Assembly: GCF_019665765.1 (NCBI RefSeq)
Contig: NZ_CP081150.1
Span: 744,001-808,000, forward strand
Direction of reading: 5' to 3'
Source: Deefgea tanakiae
GTDB taxonomy: Bacteria > Pseudomonadota > Gammaproteobacteria > Burkholderiales > Chitinibacteraceae
DNA: 64,000 bases
Position 1 is the first letter of the stretch. Every line of letters begins with the position of its first letter. The notes beneath the pieces are model-generated. The model worked only from the letters and a program-made list of their open reading frames with translations. It was not told the DNA's origin and searched no databases. A program made the position numbers and the translations under genes. Positions 54,813 through 64,000 of the stretch are shown here, piece after piece.

Positions 54813-56402
54813 TTAGAGAGTTACAGCGTGTTCACGCGTGGCGTGGAAACGTAATTCGGGCCAACGTTCCATCGTCAAATCGAGATTCACACGGCTGGTC
54901 GCCAAGTAGGCCAAGCTATTGGCTGCATCACGGCCCAGATTATTGGTCAGGGTTCGCTCAAAATCGGCGAGTTTTTTCGCGTCATCACAAGAGACCCAGC
55001 GAGCAGTGTAAATCGTGGTCGATTCAAACATCGCTTCCACACCGTATTCGTTTAGAAGCCTTGATGCCACTACTTCAAACTGCAATACCCCTACGGCACC
55101 CAAAATCAAATCGCCACCGTTGAGTGGTTTGAAGACCTGCACCGCGCCTTCTTCACCGAGCTGTTGCAACCCTTTTTGCAATTGCTTGATTTTCAGCGGA
55201 TTTTTGATGCGGACGATGCGGAACATTTCTGGCGCAAAGTAGGGAATGCCGGTGAACGAAAGCAATTCACCTTCACTGAAACTATCGCCAATTTGGATAT
55301 TGCCGTGATTCGGCAAGCCGATAATGTCGCCGGCGTAGGCTTCTTCGACTTGTTCACGACCCTGTGCCATAAACGTCACCACCGAATTTGCGGCAATTTC
55401 ACGGTTGAGGCGCAAATGCTTGAATTTCATACCACGGGTAAATTCACCCGAGCAAACGCGCAAGAACGCAATGCGGTCGCGGTGCTTTGGGTCCATATTG
55501 GCTTGAATCTTGAACACGAAAGCTGAGAATTTTTCTTCAGTCGGTGACACGGCGCGTTGTACTGCTGCGCTGTCTGATGGTTGTGGTGCCCAATCAACGA
55601 GCGCATTCAAGATTTCACGAATACCGAAGTTATTAATCGCTGATCCAAAGAAGACCGGAGTTAAGGTGCCATCTAGGAATTCTTCGAGTACGAAAGGATG
55701 CGAAGCACCGCGAACCAATTCCAGTTCCATGCGTGTTTGGTCGATTTCGAGTGGGAACAATTCATCCAGACGTGGATTATCGATGCCTTTAATGATTTCA
55801 ACTTCATCGAGTGGACCTTTGCCCGGCGTGAAGATAATCACTTCATCCTTGAGGATGTGATACACACCACGGAAGGTTTTACCCATGCCGACTGGCCACG
55901 TAATCGGTGCGCAGCGGATTTCGAGCACGCTTTCGACTTCGTCGAGCAATTCCAATGAATCACGCACTTCACGGTCGTACTTATTCATGAACGTAATGAT
56001 TGGTGTGTGGCGCATGCGGCAGACGTTCAATAGTTTGATCGTTTGCGCTTCCACACCCTTGGCGGCATCAATCACCATCAAGGCTGAATCCACTGCCGTC
56101 AAAACGCGGTAGGTGTCTTCCGAGAAGTCTTGGTGACCTGGTGTGTCGAGCAAGTTTACGACGTGATCGCGGTAATCGAACTGCATGACCGATGACGCAA
56201 CCGAGATACCCCGTTGCTTTTCAATGTCCATCCAGTCGGACGTAGCAAATTTACCGCCTTTCTTTCCTTTGACCGTACCAGCGTTTTGAATCGTGCCTGA
56301 AAAATAGAGCAATTTTTCAGTCAGCGTCGTTTTACCCGCGTCAGGGTGGGAGACGATGGCGAAAGTACGGCGGCGCGCCACTTCACTGATGATATCCGGC
56401 AT
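54813..56402 (-). CDS. prfC: Peptide chain release factor 3 (RF3)
   Basis: GTPase of 529 residues, exactly the length of E. coli RF3, that recycles release factors RF1 and RF2 from the ribosome. The G1 motif is [17 protein letters not shown] (near residue 15), followed by [36 protein letters not shown] and FMNKYDRE. I take the ATG at 56402 ([12 protein letters not shown]) because it fits the family start; the frame continues 21 codons upstream. The stop codon abuts the hairpin at 54763-54811. Confidence 0.95.
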   Translation of the reverse strand: MPDIISEVARRRTFAIVSHPDAGKTTLTEKLLYFSGTIQNAGTVKGKKGGKFATSDWMDIEKQRGISVASSVMQFDYRDHVVNLLDTPGHQDFSEDTYRVLTAVDSALMVIDAAKGVEAQTIKLLNVCRMRHTPIITFMNKYDREVRDSLELLDEVESVLEIRCAPITWPVGMGKTFRGVYHILKDEVIIFTPGKGPLDEVEIIKGIDNPRLDELFPLEIDQTRMELELVRGASHPFVLEEFLDGTLTPVFFGSAINNFGIREILNALVDWAPQPSDSAAVQRAVSPTEEKFSAFVFKIQANMDPKHRDRIAFLRVCSGEFTRGMKFKHLRLNREIAANSVVTFMAQGREQVEEAYAGDIIGLPNHGNIQIGDSFSEGELLSFTGIPYFAPEMFRIVRIKNPLKIKQLQKGLQQLGEEGAVQVFKPLNGGDLILGAVGVLQFEVVASRLLNEYGVEAMFESTTIYTARWVSCDDAKKLADFERTLTNNLGRDAANSLAYLATSRVNLDLTMERWPELRFHATREHAVTL

Positions 56403-56524
56403 GGTATTGATGTCAAAGGGGAAAAACGCGCAATTGTACGCGATTGTGCCCCGAAGCAAAACCATAAACGCCTTACCGATATTTCTAACTACTTAACGGG
56501 TATAGCGACTAGGCTTAGGCGCGT

Positions 56525-59428
56525 TCAAGATTCTTCGTTTTGACTACCTGCAGTGGGGAGTAAAACAGTAAAGATTGCGCCGCCATCAGGATGATTTGCC
56601 GCGACAATTTGCCCTTGATGATCGTTAATAATTTGACGGCTAATCGCAAGCCCGAGCCCTGTACCACCGCCATTACGGATGCGGGTGCTTTGAATAAACT
56701 TATCAAAAATGTATTCGAGTTCTTCATCAGGGATGCCAGGGCCATAATCACGAACGCTAACACCAATCGCAGTTTGACCATCGGTAAGGATCGCATTGTC
56801 GATGAAGTGAATATCAATCAGGCTACCAACTGGGCTAAATTTGATCGCATTGGAGAGTAAATTAACCAAAACTTGCGTCAAACGTGCTTTGTCAAAACTG
56901 GCGGTCGCTTCGAATTCGGGCTCTTGAATATTTAATTGCAATTGCTTGCTGTTAATTAATGAACTGATTTCATTAGAAGCTAAGCGAGCCACCAGTTGCA
57001 AGCTATAGTTGGCTTTATCATAAGTCATTTTATTGGCTTCAAGGCGCGACATATCTAGCAAATCATTCAGTAATACTAATAAGCGTTTTCCTGAGGCATT
57101 AATACGCTCGTAATAGCGATACAAATTTACATTTTCTGGCGCATCTTGATTTTGAGTTTTTCCTAAGCCCATCTCAGAGAATGACAATATGGCATGCATT
57201 GGCGTGCGTAATTCATGTGACATATTGGCCAAGAATGAAGACTTCGCATAATTGGCACTTTCGGCAGCTTCTTTGGCTTCAACTAAATGAGTTTCAATTT
57301 TTTTGAGCACTGTAATATCGGTAAAGAAGGCGTAGGCATACTCAATTGAATTTTGATCATCCAAAACGATGCCACTATTGACCAAGAATGGGTGAGTTTT
57401 GCCTTCTGCATTACTAAGTTCTAAATCAATCGGCGCTTGTGGCTTATTTATCAATTCAGATAAATTGCTTGGGAAAATACAGCTTGAATTATCTGGCCAC
57501 AATTCTTCTGGTCGTCGACCAATCAGATTTTCGCGGGTAAAACCAAGTAGTCGGGTAAACGATCGATTCACATCACAGATGCGTAGCCCCGCATCAACCA
57601 GCAAAAAGCCATCGGCGGTTTGGTCAATAATGGTGCGGTTCAGTCGTTCAGATTGGCGAAGGGCTTGCGCTGCAATTCGTTGTGAGGTGATGTCTTCAAT
57701 GACGGCAATGAGACCTTTTGACATATCACCAGGAACTAAAGCTTTCGCATAGATCATCGCCCAAAATGGCGAATGATCACGGCGATAGAGCTCGGCTTCA
57801 CCACGATAAACACCGCCGCTGGCAATTTTGCTCCAAATCACTTGGCTTGTTTCGCTAAAGCGCTCTGTCGAAGAAAAAATATGATGGGTCGGTAGGCCAA
57901 TAATATCGCTGGCGGCGTAAGTAAATAGTAGCTCAAACGCAGGGTTAACCAGTCGAATAACTCCGCGCATTGAGAGCATAATCGCTAGCGGGCTGGCATC
58001 CAGCACCGTGCGAATTTCGGCGGTGCGCTCCATGACCATCTCTTGCAAATGGTCGCGATGACGGCGTAATTCTTGCTCAGCTTCTCGACGTGCTGAAATA
58101 TCGCGCGCAGTACAGCAGATATAAAATTGATTTTGAAATTGAATACGCGACAATGAAACTTCGATTGGTGTTATTTTGCCTAAGGCGTTTTTAAGCAGCC
58201 CTTCAAAGCTAATCGGTTTGTTTTCTTGCAACTGTAATAAGAGTTTTTGCCATTCTTCTTGCGAAGTTTCAGTAAACAAATCCGTAAAATTCAGCTGGTC
58301 GATTTCATCTGCTTCATAAGCAGATTGTTTTACCATGCTTTTATTGACGTAAATTATTTTTCCTAATTCATTGCACCATAAAGTGAGATCAGGTGATTCA
58401 TCAACTGTAAATTGAGTCAAATGTAAGCGAGCTTCCGTCTCTTCTGCGCGGCGGATTTGGCGCATTAGAATGTACGTCAAAATTGAAATTACCAACATGA
58501 GCGCGGTGGCCAGCGCGATTCGTATATGTGTTTGTGATTTGAACGAGGCCAGAATCGAATCGACATCGTACGATAGGCGAATAATTAGTGGGTTGTCACT
58601 TTGGTTGACAATAAACGTGACCAGCTTTTCACCATTCTCGTTCTGAATAAAAGTGCTGCTTCGCTTTAGGCGCAGTTGTTCAAAAAATAGAGAGTCATTG
58701 TTTCTTATGTTGAGGCCAAGCTTACTTTCATTAAATGGATAGTTGACCAGTATAATGCCATCACTGCGCAACAATTCAATTTGCATCCCTTTAGGGAGTT
58801 GTAGCGAGTCATAAAACTTTAGGAAGTAAGCGGGTTCCATGCCTGAAAGCACCACGCCACCAAATTCACCATTGGGTAAATTGATACGACGTGTGATGGG
58901 GAGTAGCCATTTTCCATCTGTGCGCGACAGGATGGGTTCATTGATGTATTGCCTATTTGAATCAAAATCGCGGTGATAGCTAAAGTAGCTCCGATCAGAT
59001 AGTGTAACCTTTCGAACTGGGTACTCAAGTCCGTGGCTGTGAAGTACGCCATCAGGAGCAATTGTAATAATGCCGCGAATTTGGGGGGTCAAGCGCACCT
59101 TATCTTTCAGTAATAAGTGCATGACATATTCATCAGACTTTTCTACGCCACCTTGACGCTCGATGTCCTCGATGATGTTCTGCATCGCTTGCTCGGTTGA
59201 AACATAAGCGCGAGTGGCATTTTCATCTAAAGAACGAGCGAGAGACAGATTGTATTTTTCTGCCTCTTGCATAGTTTGATGGTAGTCGCGAATCGTAATC
59301 CACGTTAAGGTCAATAAAACCAGTAGCACGGTTACGCCATAGAAAGCTAGCAAGCCAATACGCAATACTCGAAGTGTATTGTGATTGGCTTTCTTTTCTA
59401 ATTTTTGTGGGCGTAACAACTTCAGCAT
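56525..59428 (-). CDS. Membrane sensor histidine kinase with Cache and three PAS domains
   Basis: A 967-residue kinase: helix near 20-42, a periplasmic dCache-type sensor (about 50-305; DRSYFSYHRDFDSNRQYINE), a second helix (about 315-335), three PAS domains (about 340-460, 475-590 and 600-730), HisKA with the phospho-acceptor in ANMSHELRTPMHAIL, and HATPase (NLLSNAIKFSPVG; GPGIPDEE; GGGTGLGLAIS). No receiver follows, and no response regulator gene is adjacent. It starts five bases after uup ends, so the two are probably co-transcribed. The sensed ligand is unknown. Confidence 0.92.
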   Translation of the reverse strand: MLKLLRPQKLEKKANHNTLRVLRIGLLAFYGVTVLLVLLTLTWITIRDYHQTMQEAEKYNLSLARSLDENATRAYVSTEQAMQNIIEDIERQGGVEKSDEYVMHLLLKDKVRLTPQIRGIITIAPDGVLHSHGLEYPVRKVTLSDRSYFSYHRDFDSNRQYINEPILSRTDGKWLLPITRRINLPNGEFGGVVLSGMEPAYFLKFYDSLQLPKGMQIELLRSDGIILVNYPFNESKLGLNIRNNDSLFFEQLRLKRSSTFIQNENGEKLVTFIVNQSDNPLIIRLSYDVDSILASFKSQTHIRIALATALMLVISILTYILMRQIRRAEETEARLHLTQFTVDESPDLTLWCNELGKIIYVNKSMVKQSAYEADEIDQLNFTDLFTETSQEEWQKLLLQLQENKPISFEGLLKNALGKITPIEVSLSRIQFQNQFYICCTARDISARREAEQELRRHRDHLQEMVMERTAEIRTVLDASPLAIMLSMRGVIRLVNPAFELLFTYAASDIIGLPTHHIFSSTERFSETSQVIWSKIASGGVYRGEAELYRRDHSPFWAMIYAKALVPGDMSKGLIAVIEDITSQRIAAQALRQSERLNRTIIDQTADGFLLVDAGLRICDVNRSFTRLLGFTRENLIGRRPEELWPDNSSCIFPSNLSELINKPQAPIDLELSNAEGKTHPFLVNSGIVLDDQNSIEYAYAFFTDITVLKKIETHLVEAKEAAESANYAKSSFLANMSHELRTPMHAILSFSEMGLGKTQNQDAPENVNLYRYYERINASGKRLLVLLNDLLDMSRLEANKMTYDKANYSLQLVARLASNEISSLINSKQLQLNIQEPEFEATASFDKARLTQVLVNLLSNAIKFSPVGSLIDIHFIDNAILTDGQTAIGVSVRDYGPGIPDEELEYIFDKFIQSTRIRNGGGTGLGLAISRQIINDHQGQIVAANHPDGGAIFTVLLPTAGSQNEES

Positions 59429-59433
59429 GCTGT

Positions 59434-61323
59434 TTATTTGGCCTCTAATTCTTCCCAGCGTTCCATTTTTACGATGGTCAACGCATCAATTTCATCGATT
59501 CTAGCCTGCATTGCTTTGGCTTTATCAGCAGAATCACGATAAATCGATGGATCAAGCAAAGATTGTTGTAATTCTGCTTGTTCGTTCTCCAGTTGCGCGA
59601 TTTCCTTGGGCAAGTTTTCTAACTCACGTGATTCATTAAAACTGAGTTTGGCCTTTTGCGTTTTTACGCGTTCAGCGGGTTTGCTGTCTTTCGAACTGAT
59701 GACTTTGTTTGGTTCTGTTCGCGTAGCCAGCATACGTGCTTTGGCATCGATCCAATCTTGATAACCGCCAACATTTTCGATGATTTCGCCGTTGGGTTCA
59801 AACACGATGGTTTGTGTCACCACATTATCCAAGAACGCTCGGTCATGGCTCACCAAGAAAACGGTGCCTGGATATTCGTCGAGCAATTGCTCAAGCAATT
59901 CTAGGGTATCAATGTCCAAGTCATTGGTCGGCTCGTCGAGCACCAAAACATTCGCTGGGCGTGTGAACAAACGCGCAAGTAATAAACGATTGCGTTCACC
60001 ACCGGATAATGACTTAACGGGGCTGCGAGCACGTTCGGCAGGGAACAGGAATTGTTCCAAATAACCCATGATGTGTTTACGCTGACCGCCGATCTCGACG
60101 AAGTCATCACCTTGGCTGACTGAATCGGCGACAGATTTTTCGTCATCTAGTTGTTCGCGGAATTGGTCAAAATAGGCGACTTGAATCTTTGTACCGGCTT
60201 TAACTGAGCCAGAATCAGGCTCGAGTTCTCCTAGAATCATTTTGAGAAGCGTGGTTTTACCTGCTCCGTTCGGGCCAATCAAACCAATCTTGTCGCCACG
60301 TAAAATGCGGGTGCTAAAGTCTTTGATCAGCACTTTATCACCGTAGGCTTTGCTGACGTTTTCCAGTTCGGCAACAATTTTACCGCTGCGATCACCGGCT
60401 TCAACTTGGAACTCTACTTTGCCGAGGCGTTCACGACGCTCTGAACGTTCGCGGCGTAGTTGTTCCAGGCGGCGAACACGGCCTTCATTACGGGTACGGC
60501 GCGCTTTCACGCCTTGTCGAATCCAGACTTCTTCTGCGGCGAGGTCTTTGTCGAATTTCTTGTTGTTGACTTCTTCTTGGGCGATCAACTCTTCTTTTTT
60601 CGCCTCATAAGCGGCAAAGTTGCCAGGGAAACTGGTGATATTGCCACGATCAAGCTCAATAATTCGATTGCTCACGTTATCGAGGAAACGACGGTCATGG
60701 GTAATGAATAAGACACTACCGCCAAAACCTTTGAGCATCGTTTCTAACCATTCAATCGCGCTCACGTCCAAGTGATTGGTTGGCTCATCGAGTAATAGTA
60801 CTTGTGGTTCTGTGACTAAAGCACGCGCAATTGCGACCCTTTTTTTCCAGCCGCCCGATAAAGCTGAGACCAAAGTCTCTGGTGGCAAATTGAGTTGTGA
60901 CATCGTCGTTGAAATCAAAGAGTCGAGTCGCCAGCCGTCTTGGCTTTCTAGTTCATGCTGGATGTCGGTCAGTCGATCAAGGCTTTCTTGCGTGTCGTCG
61001 AGGTGATCTAGCGCATTGTGGTAATCAATCAAAATTTGGCGAATATTACCAAGACCTTCTGCCACAGCTTCAAATACAGTGTGCTCAGGATTGAGCATCG
61101 GCTCTTGCGGAACAAAGGCCATTTTGGCGTTGTCTACAAAGCGAATCGTGCCTTCATCAAGTTTTTGCACGCCTGCAATCGCTTTGAGTAAAGACGACTT
61201 TCCTGCGCCATTGCGACCAATCAAACCCACGCGTTCGCCAGGCTCTAAAACGAGGGCTGCGCCATCGAGTAGCGGCCAGTGACCAAAGGCGAGGTGGGCA
61301 TTTTCAACCAGTAACAAAGGCAT
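59434..61323 (-). CDS. uup: ABC-F ATPase Uup
   Basis: A 629-residue ABC-F protein with two ATPase domains and no membrane part. First domain: Walker A GRNGAGKSSLLKAIAG (about 36-51), signature LSGGWKKRVAIARAL, Walker B VLLLDEPTNHLDVSAIEWLE. Second: GPNGAGKTTLLKMILG, LSGGERNRLLLARL, VLVLDEPTNDLDIDTLELL. The C-terminal coiled coil (ENLPKEIAQLENEQAELQQS and after) is the Uup feature that binds DNA or ribosomes. The ATG at 61323 gives MPLLLVENAHLAFG; an ATG seven codons upstream is less likely. It is followed by the sensor kinase. Confidence 0.93.
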   Translation of the reverse strand: MPLLLVENAHLAFGHWPLLDGAALVLEPGERVGLIGRNGAGKSSLLKAIAGVQKLDEGTIRFVDNAKMAFVPQEPMLNPEHTVFEAVAEGLGNIRQILIDYHNALDHLDDTQESLDRLTDIQHELESQDGWRLDSLISTTMSQLNLPPETLVSALSGGWKKRVAIARALVTEPQVLLLDEPTNHLDVSAIEWLETMLKGFGGSVLFITHDRRFLDNVSNRIIELDRGNITSFPGNFAAYEAKKEELIAQEEVNNKKFDKDLAAEEVWIRQGVKARRTRNEGRVRRLEQLRRERSERRERLGKVEFQVEAGDRSGKIVAELENVSKAYGDKVLIKDFSTRILRGDKIGLIGPNGAGKTTLLKMILGELEPDSGSVKAGTKIQVAYFDQFREQLDDEKSVADSVSQGDDFVEIGGQRKHIMGYLEQFLFPAERARSPVKSLSGGERNRLLLARLFTRPANVLVLDEPTNDLDIDTLELLEQLLDEYPGTVFLVSHDRAFLDNVVTQTIVFEPNGEIIENVGGYQDWIDAKARMLATRTEPNKVISSKDSKPAERVKTQKAKLSFNESRELENLPKEIAQLENEQAELQQSLLDPSIYRDSADKAKAMQARIDEIDALTIVKMERWEELEAK

Positions 61324-61426
61324 AGCAGACTCTTTAATTTGCAATTTAAGCCGCGATTATACGGGTGTGTTGGGGATTCAGCACGTTAGCGATTAGAATC
61401 ATGACAATCTCATTTGGAGCCGCAGG

Positions 61427-62857
61427 ATGAAACAGATCGCCCTGTGCCTTATTTTTGCGTGTATTTCAGCGTTTTCTTGGGCAAAAAAACCGACACCTAA
61501 ACCAGTCAAAGTCGATGCCGCACAAGCAAAAAGCACTCATCCTGTGCTAAAAGCCAGCAGCGCTTTGGCCGAATCGGGTGAGTTTGATGTGGACAATCCA
61601 CCCAATCGCATTCGCGTATTGGTGGGTTTAGGTGCGTCGACTTATTTCTTAAAAGATGGTCGTCCGCATGGTTTGGAATACGCTTTACTGAGCGGGTTTG
61701 AGGCGGAACTCAATCGAAACCGGGCGAAGGGCTTGCCACCAGTTCGTCTGCAATTTATCCCGATTGAGTCGGGGGAGTTGATTCCAGCCTTGCTCGCGGG
61801 CAAAGGCGATATTGCTGCTGGCCTGATTCCTTTGACCGAAGGTGCTCGGTCTATCGTGTCATTTTCCGAGCCTTATGCAATGGATCAATGGTGTTTAGTG
61901 GGCCCAAAAGACAGCGCGATTCGCCGCTTAGAAGATTTGGCTGAACAGCCTTTATTGCTCAACTCTGCGAGTATGGGCCGACGTTTACTGGATGCACATC
62001 CTGATTTGAAAGTGACTCTGGATGATCCTGCTCTAGGTAGTGCGGTTGAAACACAGTTAGCTGAAATCAATGCTGGTCAAGCTAATTACACCTTGGCGAG
62101 TAAAACCATTCTGAATTTATGGGCTCCTCGCTTTAAATCACTACAGATAGGTGCGTGTTTGAATGAGAAAGTCCCTCTTACTTGGGCGGTACGTCCTGCG
62201 GATGGGGCATTACTCGAATTAATGAATCGCTACATCGTCAGTAAGAAAATGCCGATAGAAAAAGCGACCAGTTTGACGCAGCGTTACTTACCACAAGATG
62301 CCAAGGCGGCGCGCTCGGAGGCGATAGCACCATTGGATAAATTGGGCTTTTTTATGCCCATGTTTCAATCGATCGCAGCGGCAAATAATTTAGATTGGAT
62401 GCTGCTGGCAGCGATTGGGCAAAAAGAATCTAAATTGAACCCGGTGATTCGCAAAAATGGCCCAACCGGTGTGATGCAAGTCAATCCATCGACCGCCCGT
62501 GCAATGGGGGTGAGCGATCCACACGGCAATGAAGGAAATATCACTGCTGCAGCCAAATATTTAGCGCACCTCAGAAAGATGTATAGCCAGCAAGGCATTA
62601 CTGAGGACAATCAACTTTATTTTATGATCGCAGCGTATAACGCGGGTGAAGGGCGTTTGCAGCAGATTCGTAGCCGCACCAAGTCACAAGGCTTAGATCC
62701 CAATGTATGGGTTGGCAATGTAGAAAAAGTCGCATTAAATCATGTCAGTAAAGGCATGGTGGACTATGTTTCAACGGTGAATCGTTTTTACCTGGCCTAT
62801 CAGTCGGCTGAGAAAACTACCGCCAAACGAGCAAGTAGCGCGGGTGCAAAAAAATAG
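61427..62857 (+). CDS. MltF-like lytic transglycosylase (SBP plus SLT domains)
   Basis: A 476-residue envelope enzyme. After a signal peptide (MKQIALCLIFACISAFSWA) comes a family 3 solute-binding domain (about 55-285; HGLEYALLSGFEAELN) and then a GH23 SLT domain (about 310-445) with catalytic Glu334 in AAIGQKESKLNP, followed by GPTGVMQVNPSTARAMGV and AYNAGEGRLQQI. This is the plan of MltF, where the binding domain senses muropeptides and controls the lytic domain. A membrane-tethered lipobox is not seen, so it is probably periplasmic. It is divergent from uup and stands alone. Confidence 0.9.
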   Translation: MKQIALCLIFACISAFSWAKKPTPKPVKVDAAQAKSTHPVLKASSALAESGEFDVDNPPNRIRVLVGLGASTYFLKDGRPHGLEYALLSGFEAELNRNRAKGLPPVRLQFIPIESGELIPALLAGKGDIAAGLIPLTEGARSIVSFSEPYAMDQWCLVGPKDSAIRRLEDLAEQPLLLNSASMGRRLLDAHPDLKVTLDDPALGSAVETQLAEINAGQANYTLASKTILNLWAPRFKSLQIGACLNEKVPLTWAVRPADGALLELMNRYIVSKKMPIEKATSLTQRYLPQDAKAARSEAIAPLDKLGFFMPMFQSIAAANNLDWMLLAAIGQKESKLNPVIRKNGPTGVMQVNPSTARAMGVSDPHGNEGNITAAAKYLAHLRKMYSQQGITEDNQLYFMIAAYNAGEGRLQQIRSRTKSQGLDPNVWVGNVEKVALNHVSKGMVDYVSTVNRFYLAYQSAEKTTAKRASSAGAKK

Positions 62858-63098
62858 CCGCTAGTAGTTTGAAAACCATTAGGGGTATATCATTGCGGCC
62901 ATATAACTGTAATGCGCATATGTTAATACGTGGGTAGTGTATTTTTAGCCTTAGCTAGGCTTTGCCCGATAGTGCAACGAACCGTTGCAAAATAAATAAT
63001 TTCTTTTCAGGATTTACTGTTTTTTATCATGTTAAAGCGGACTTGATCCGCGTATTGTTGGCACAAGTTTTTTTTGCCTTTCATTGGAGATTTAAAGT

Positions 63099-64000
63099 AT
63101 GCAATGCGGTACAAAAATTGTAGCAACCCTCGGCCCAGCGTCGAATGATCCAGCGGTGCTGGAAAGTCTAATTGTTGCCGGAGTGAATACTGTGCGTTTG
63201 AACTTCTCGCATGGTACGGCGCAAGATCATACTGATCGCGCGGCTTTAGTTCGCTCTATCGCGGCAAAATTAGGTAAATCGGTTGCGGTTTTGGCTGACT
63301 TGCAAGGTCCTAAAATCCGTGTTGGCAAGTTTGAAAAAAACAAAATCGAATTGAAAAAAGGCGCCAAATTTATTTTGGATGCTGAATGCGAATTGGGCAA
63401 CCAAGACACAGTGGGTCTGGATTACAAAGAATTGCCAAACGACGTTGAGCCAGGTGTTGAGTTGTTGCTCGATGACGGCAAAATCCAATTGATCGTTGAT
63501 TCTGTGGTCGGTGCGAAAGTGTTCACGACTGTGACGATGGGCGGCGTACTGTCGAACAACAAAGGTATCAATCGTAAGGGCGGTGGTTTGACTGCACCAG
63601 CGTTGACTGCCAAAGACATGGAAGACATTAAAACAGCTGCGGCTTTGCAAGCGGATTACATCGCTGTGTCGTTCCCAAAATCGGCTGCTGATATGTATAT
63701 GGCACGCACTTTATTGCGCGCTGCAGGCGGCCATGGTGGTTTGATTGCCAAAATCGAACGCACTGAAGCGATCACTAATCTGGAAGAAATCCTTGCTGCT
63801 TCAGAAGGCATCATGGTTGCTCGTGGTGATTTGGCCGTTGAAGTGGGTGATGCCACAGTCCCTGCATTGCAAAAACGCATGATCAAAATGGCACGTAAAA
63901 TGCACAAATTGACCATCACTGCGACGCAAATGATGGAATCAATGATCGAAAGCCCTGTGCCAACTCGCGCTGAAGTGTCTGATTGCGCCAATGCGGTATT
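63099..64000 (+). CDS. pyk: Pyruvate kinase (N-terminal part, cut by window end)
   Basis: Converts phosphoenolpyruvate to pyruvate with ATP formation. The first 300 codons are present and the rest lies beyond the window. Motifs: GTKIVATLGPASNDP at the start, VNTVRLNFSHG, LADLQGPKIRVGKF, then ADYIAVSFPKS, IAKIERTEA, IMVARGDLAVEVG, and MESMIESPVPTRAEVSD at the window edge. The active-site Lys sits in IAKIER. The start ATG at 63099 has GGAGA 11 bases upstream. The 241-base gap before it shows no gene. Confidence 0.95.
   Translation, partial: MQCGTKIVATLGPASNDPAVLESLIVAGVNTVRLNFSHGTAQDHTDRAALVRSIAAKLGKSVAVLADLQGPKIRVGKFEKNKIELKKGAKFILDAECELGNQDTVGLDYKELPNDVEPGVELLLDDGKIQLIVDSVVGAKVFTTVTMGGVLSNNKGINRKGGGLTAPALTAKDMEDIKTAAALQADYIAVSFPKSAADMYMARTLLRAAGGHGGLIAKIERTEAITNLEEILAASEGIMVARGDLAVEVGDATVPALQKRMIKMARKMHKLTITATQMMESMIESPVPTRAEVSDCANAV

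Noticed and set aside
1-64000. tRNA or rRNA genes
   Set aside because: No TpsiC-arm-like GGTTCRANTCC with matching acceptor stem and no 16S/23S signature was noticed in the intergenic regions by reading; a tRNA search program would be decisive.

Overview
The window looks like a chromosomal segment of a free-living, motile, chitin-using betaproteobacterium of the order Neisseriales, probably near Chitinibacteraceae (Deefgea/Chitinibacter/Iodobacter-like). This is inferred from the gene content (chitin-type CBM modules, NodB deacetylases, a PhaM-like protein, the algH-ruvX-pyrB-pyrC' order, RF3, MaeB) and from moderate GC. No database search was possible. About 50 protein genes are supported. 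I saw no rRNA, tRNA or CRISPR. The first gene (acr3) and the last (pyk) are cut by the window edges.

Layout. 1-4.5 kb: the end of an arsenite permease, a gap with decayed reading frames, then mesX-mesD-flavin reductase-TauE, which reads as a folate-independent methionine synthase locus. 4.7-8.5 kb: Pit phosphate transporter, a CPA2 antiporter lacking its RCK domain, and the copper chaperone PCuAC. 8.6-14.1 kb: a metal-uptake island with two divergent DUF2946-like proteins, a TonB-dependent receptor, a PepSY membrane protein and a TonB-like protein. 14.1-22.1 kb: arfB, then a chitin-related region with a membrane-bound regulator (degenerate GH18 sensor plus LytTR output), a periplasmic solute-binding protein and two polysaccharide deacetylases, one with chitin-binding modules. 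22.5-29 kb: a large hybrid histidine kinase, a CheZ-like protein and an MFS exporter. 29-34.2 kb: class II aldolase, the gabD/gabT pair and a frameshifted solute-binding protein. 34.3-40.6 kb: a chemoreceptor, a photolyase and a GntR(YtrA)-ABC operon. 40.7-44.4 kb: algH, ruvX, pyrB and the inactive dihydroorotase homologue pyrC'. 44.5-51 kb (minus strand): mltA, the PhaM-like gene, maeB, a degenerate receiver protein, and trpS behind a Trp-Trp leader peptide. 51-61.3 kb (minus strand): FliD-like protein, MscS channel, RF3, a sensor kinase and Uup. 61.4-64 kb: an MltF-like transglycosylase and pyruvate kinase.

Most notable: (1) a single-polypeptide transmembrane regulator whose GH18 domain has lost its catalytic residues, a candidate chitin or chitooligosaccharide receptor acting directly on DNA; (2) a ribosome-mediated attenuator in front of trpS, with leader peptide MNSIKQTLAVASYYWWRL and a terminator; (3) two copies of a 211-261 bp element with terminal inverted repeats, which looks non-autonomous and mobile; (4) a family of intergenic hairpins with a conserved loop and compensatory stem changes; (5) the mesX/mesD locus with a flavin reductase that may supply its oxygen chemistry.
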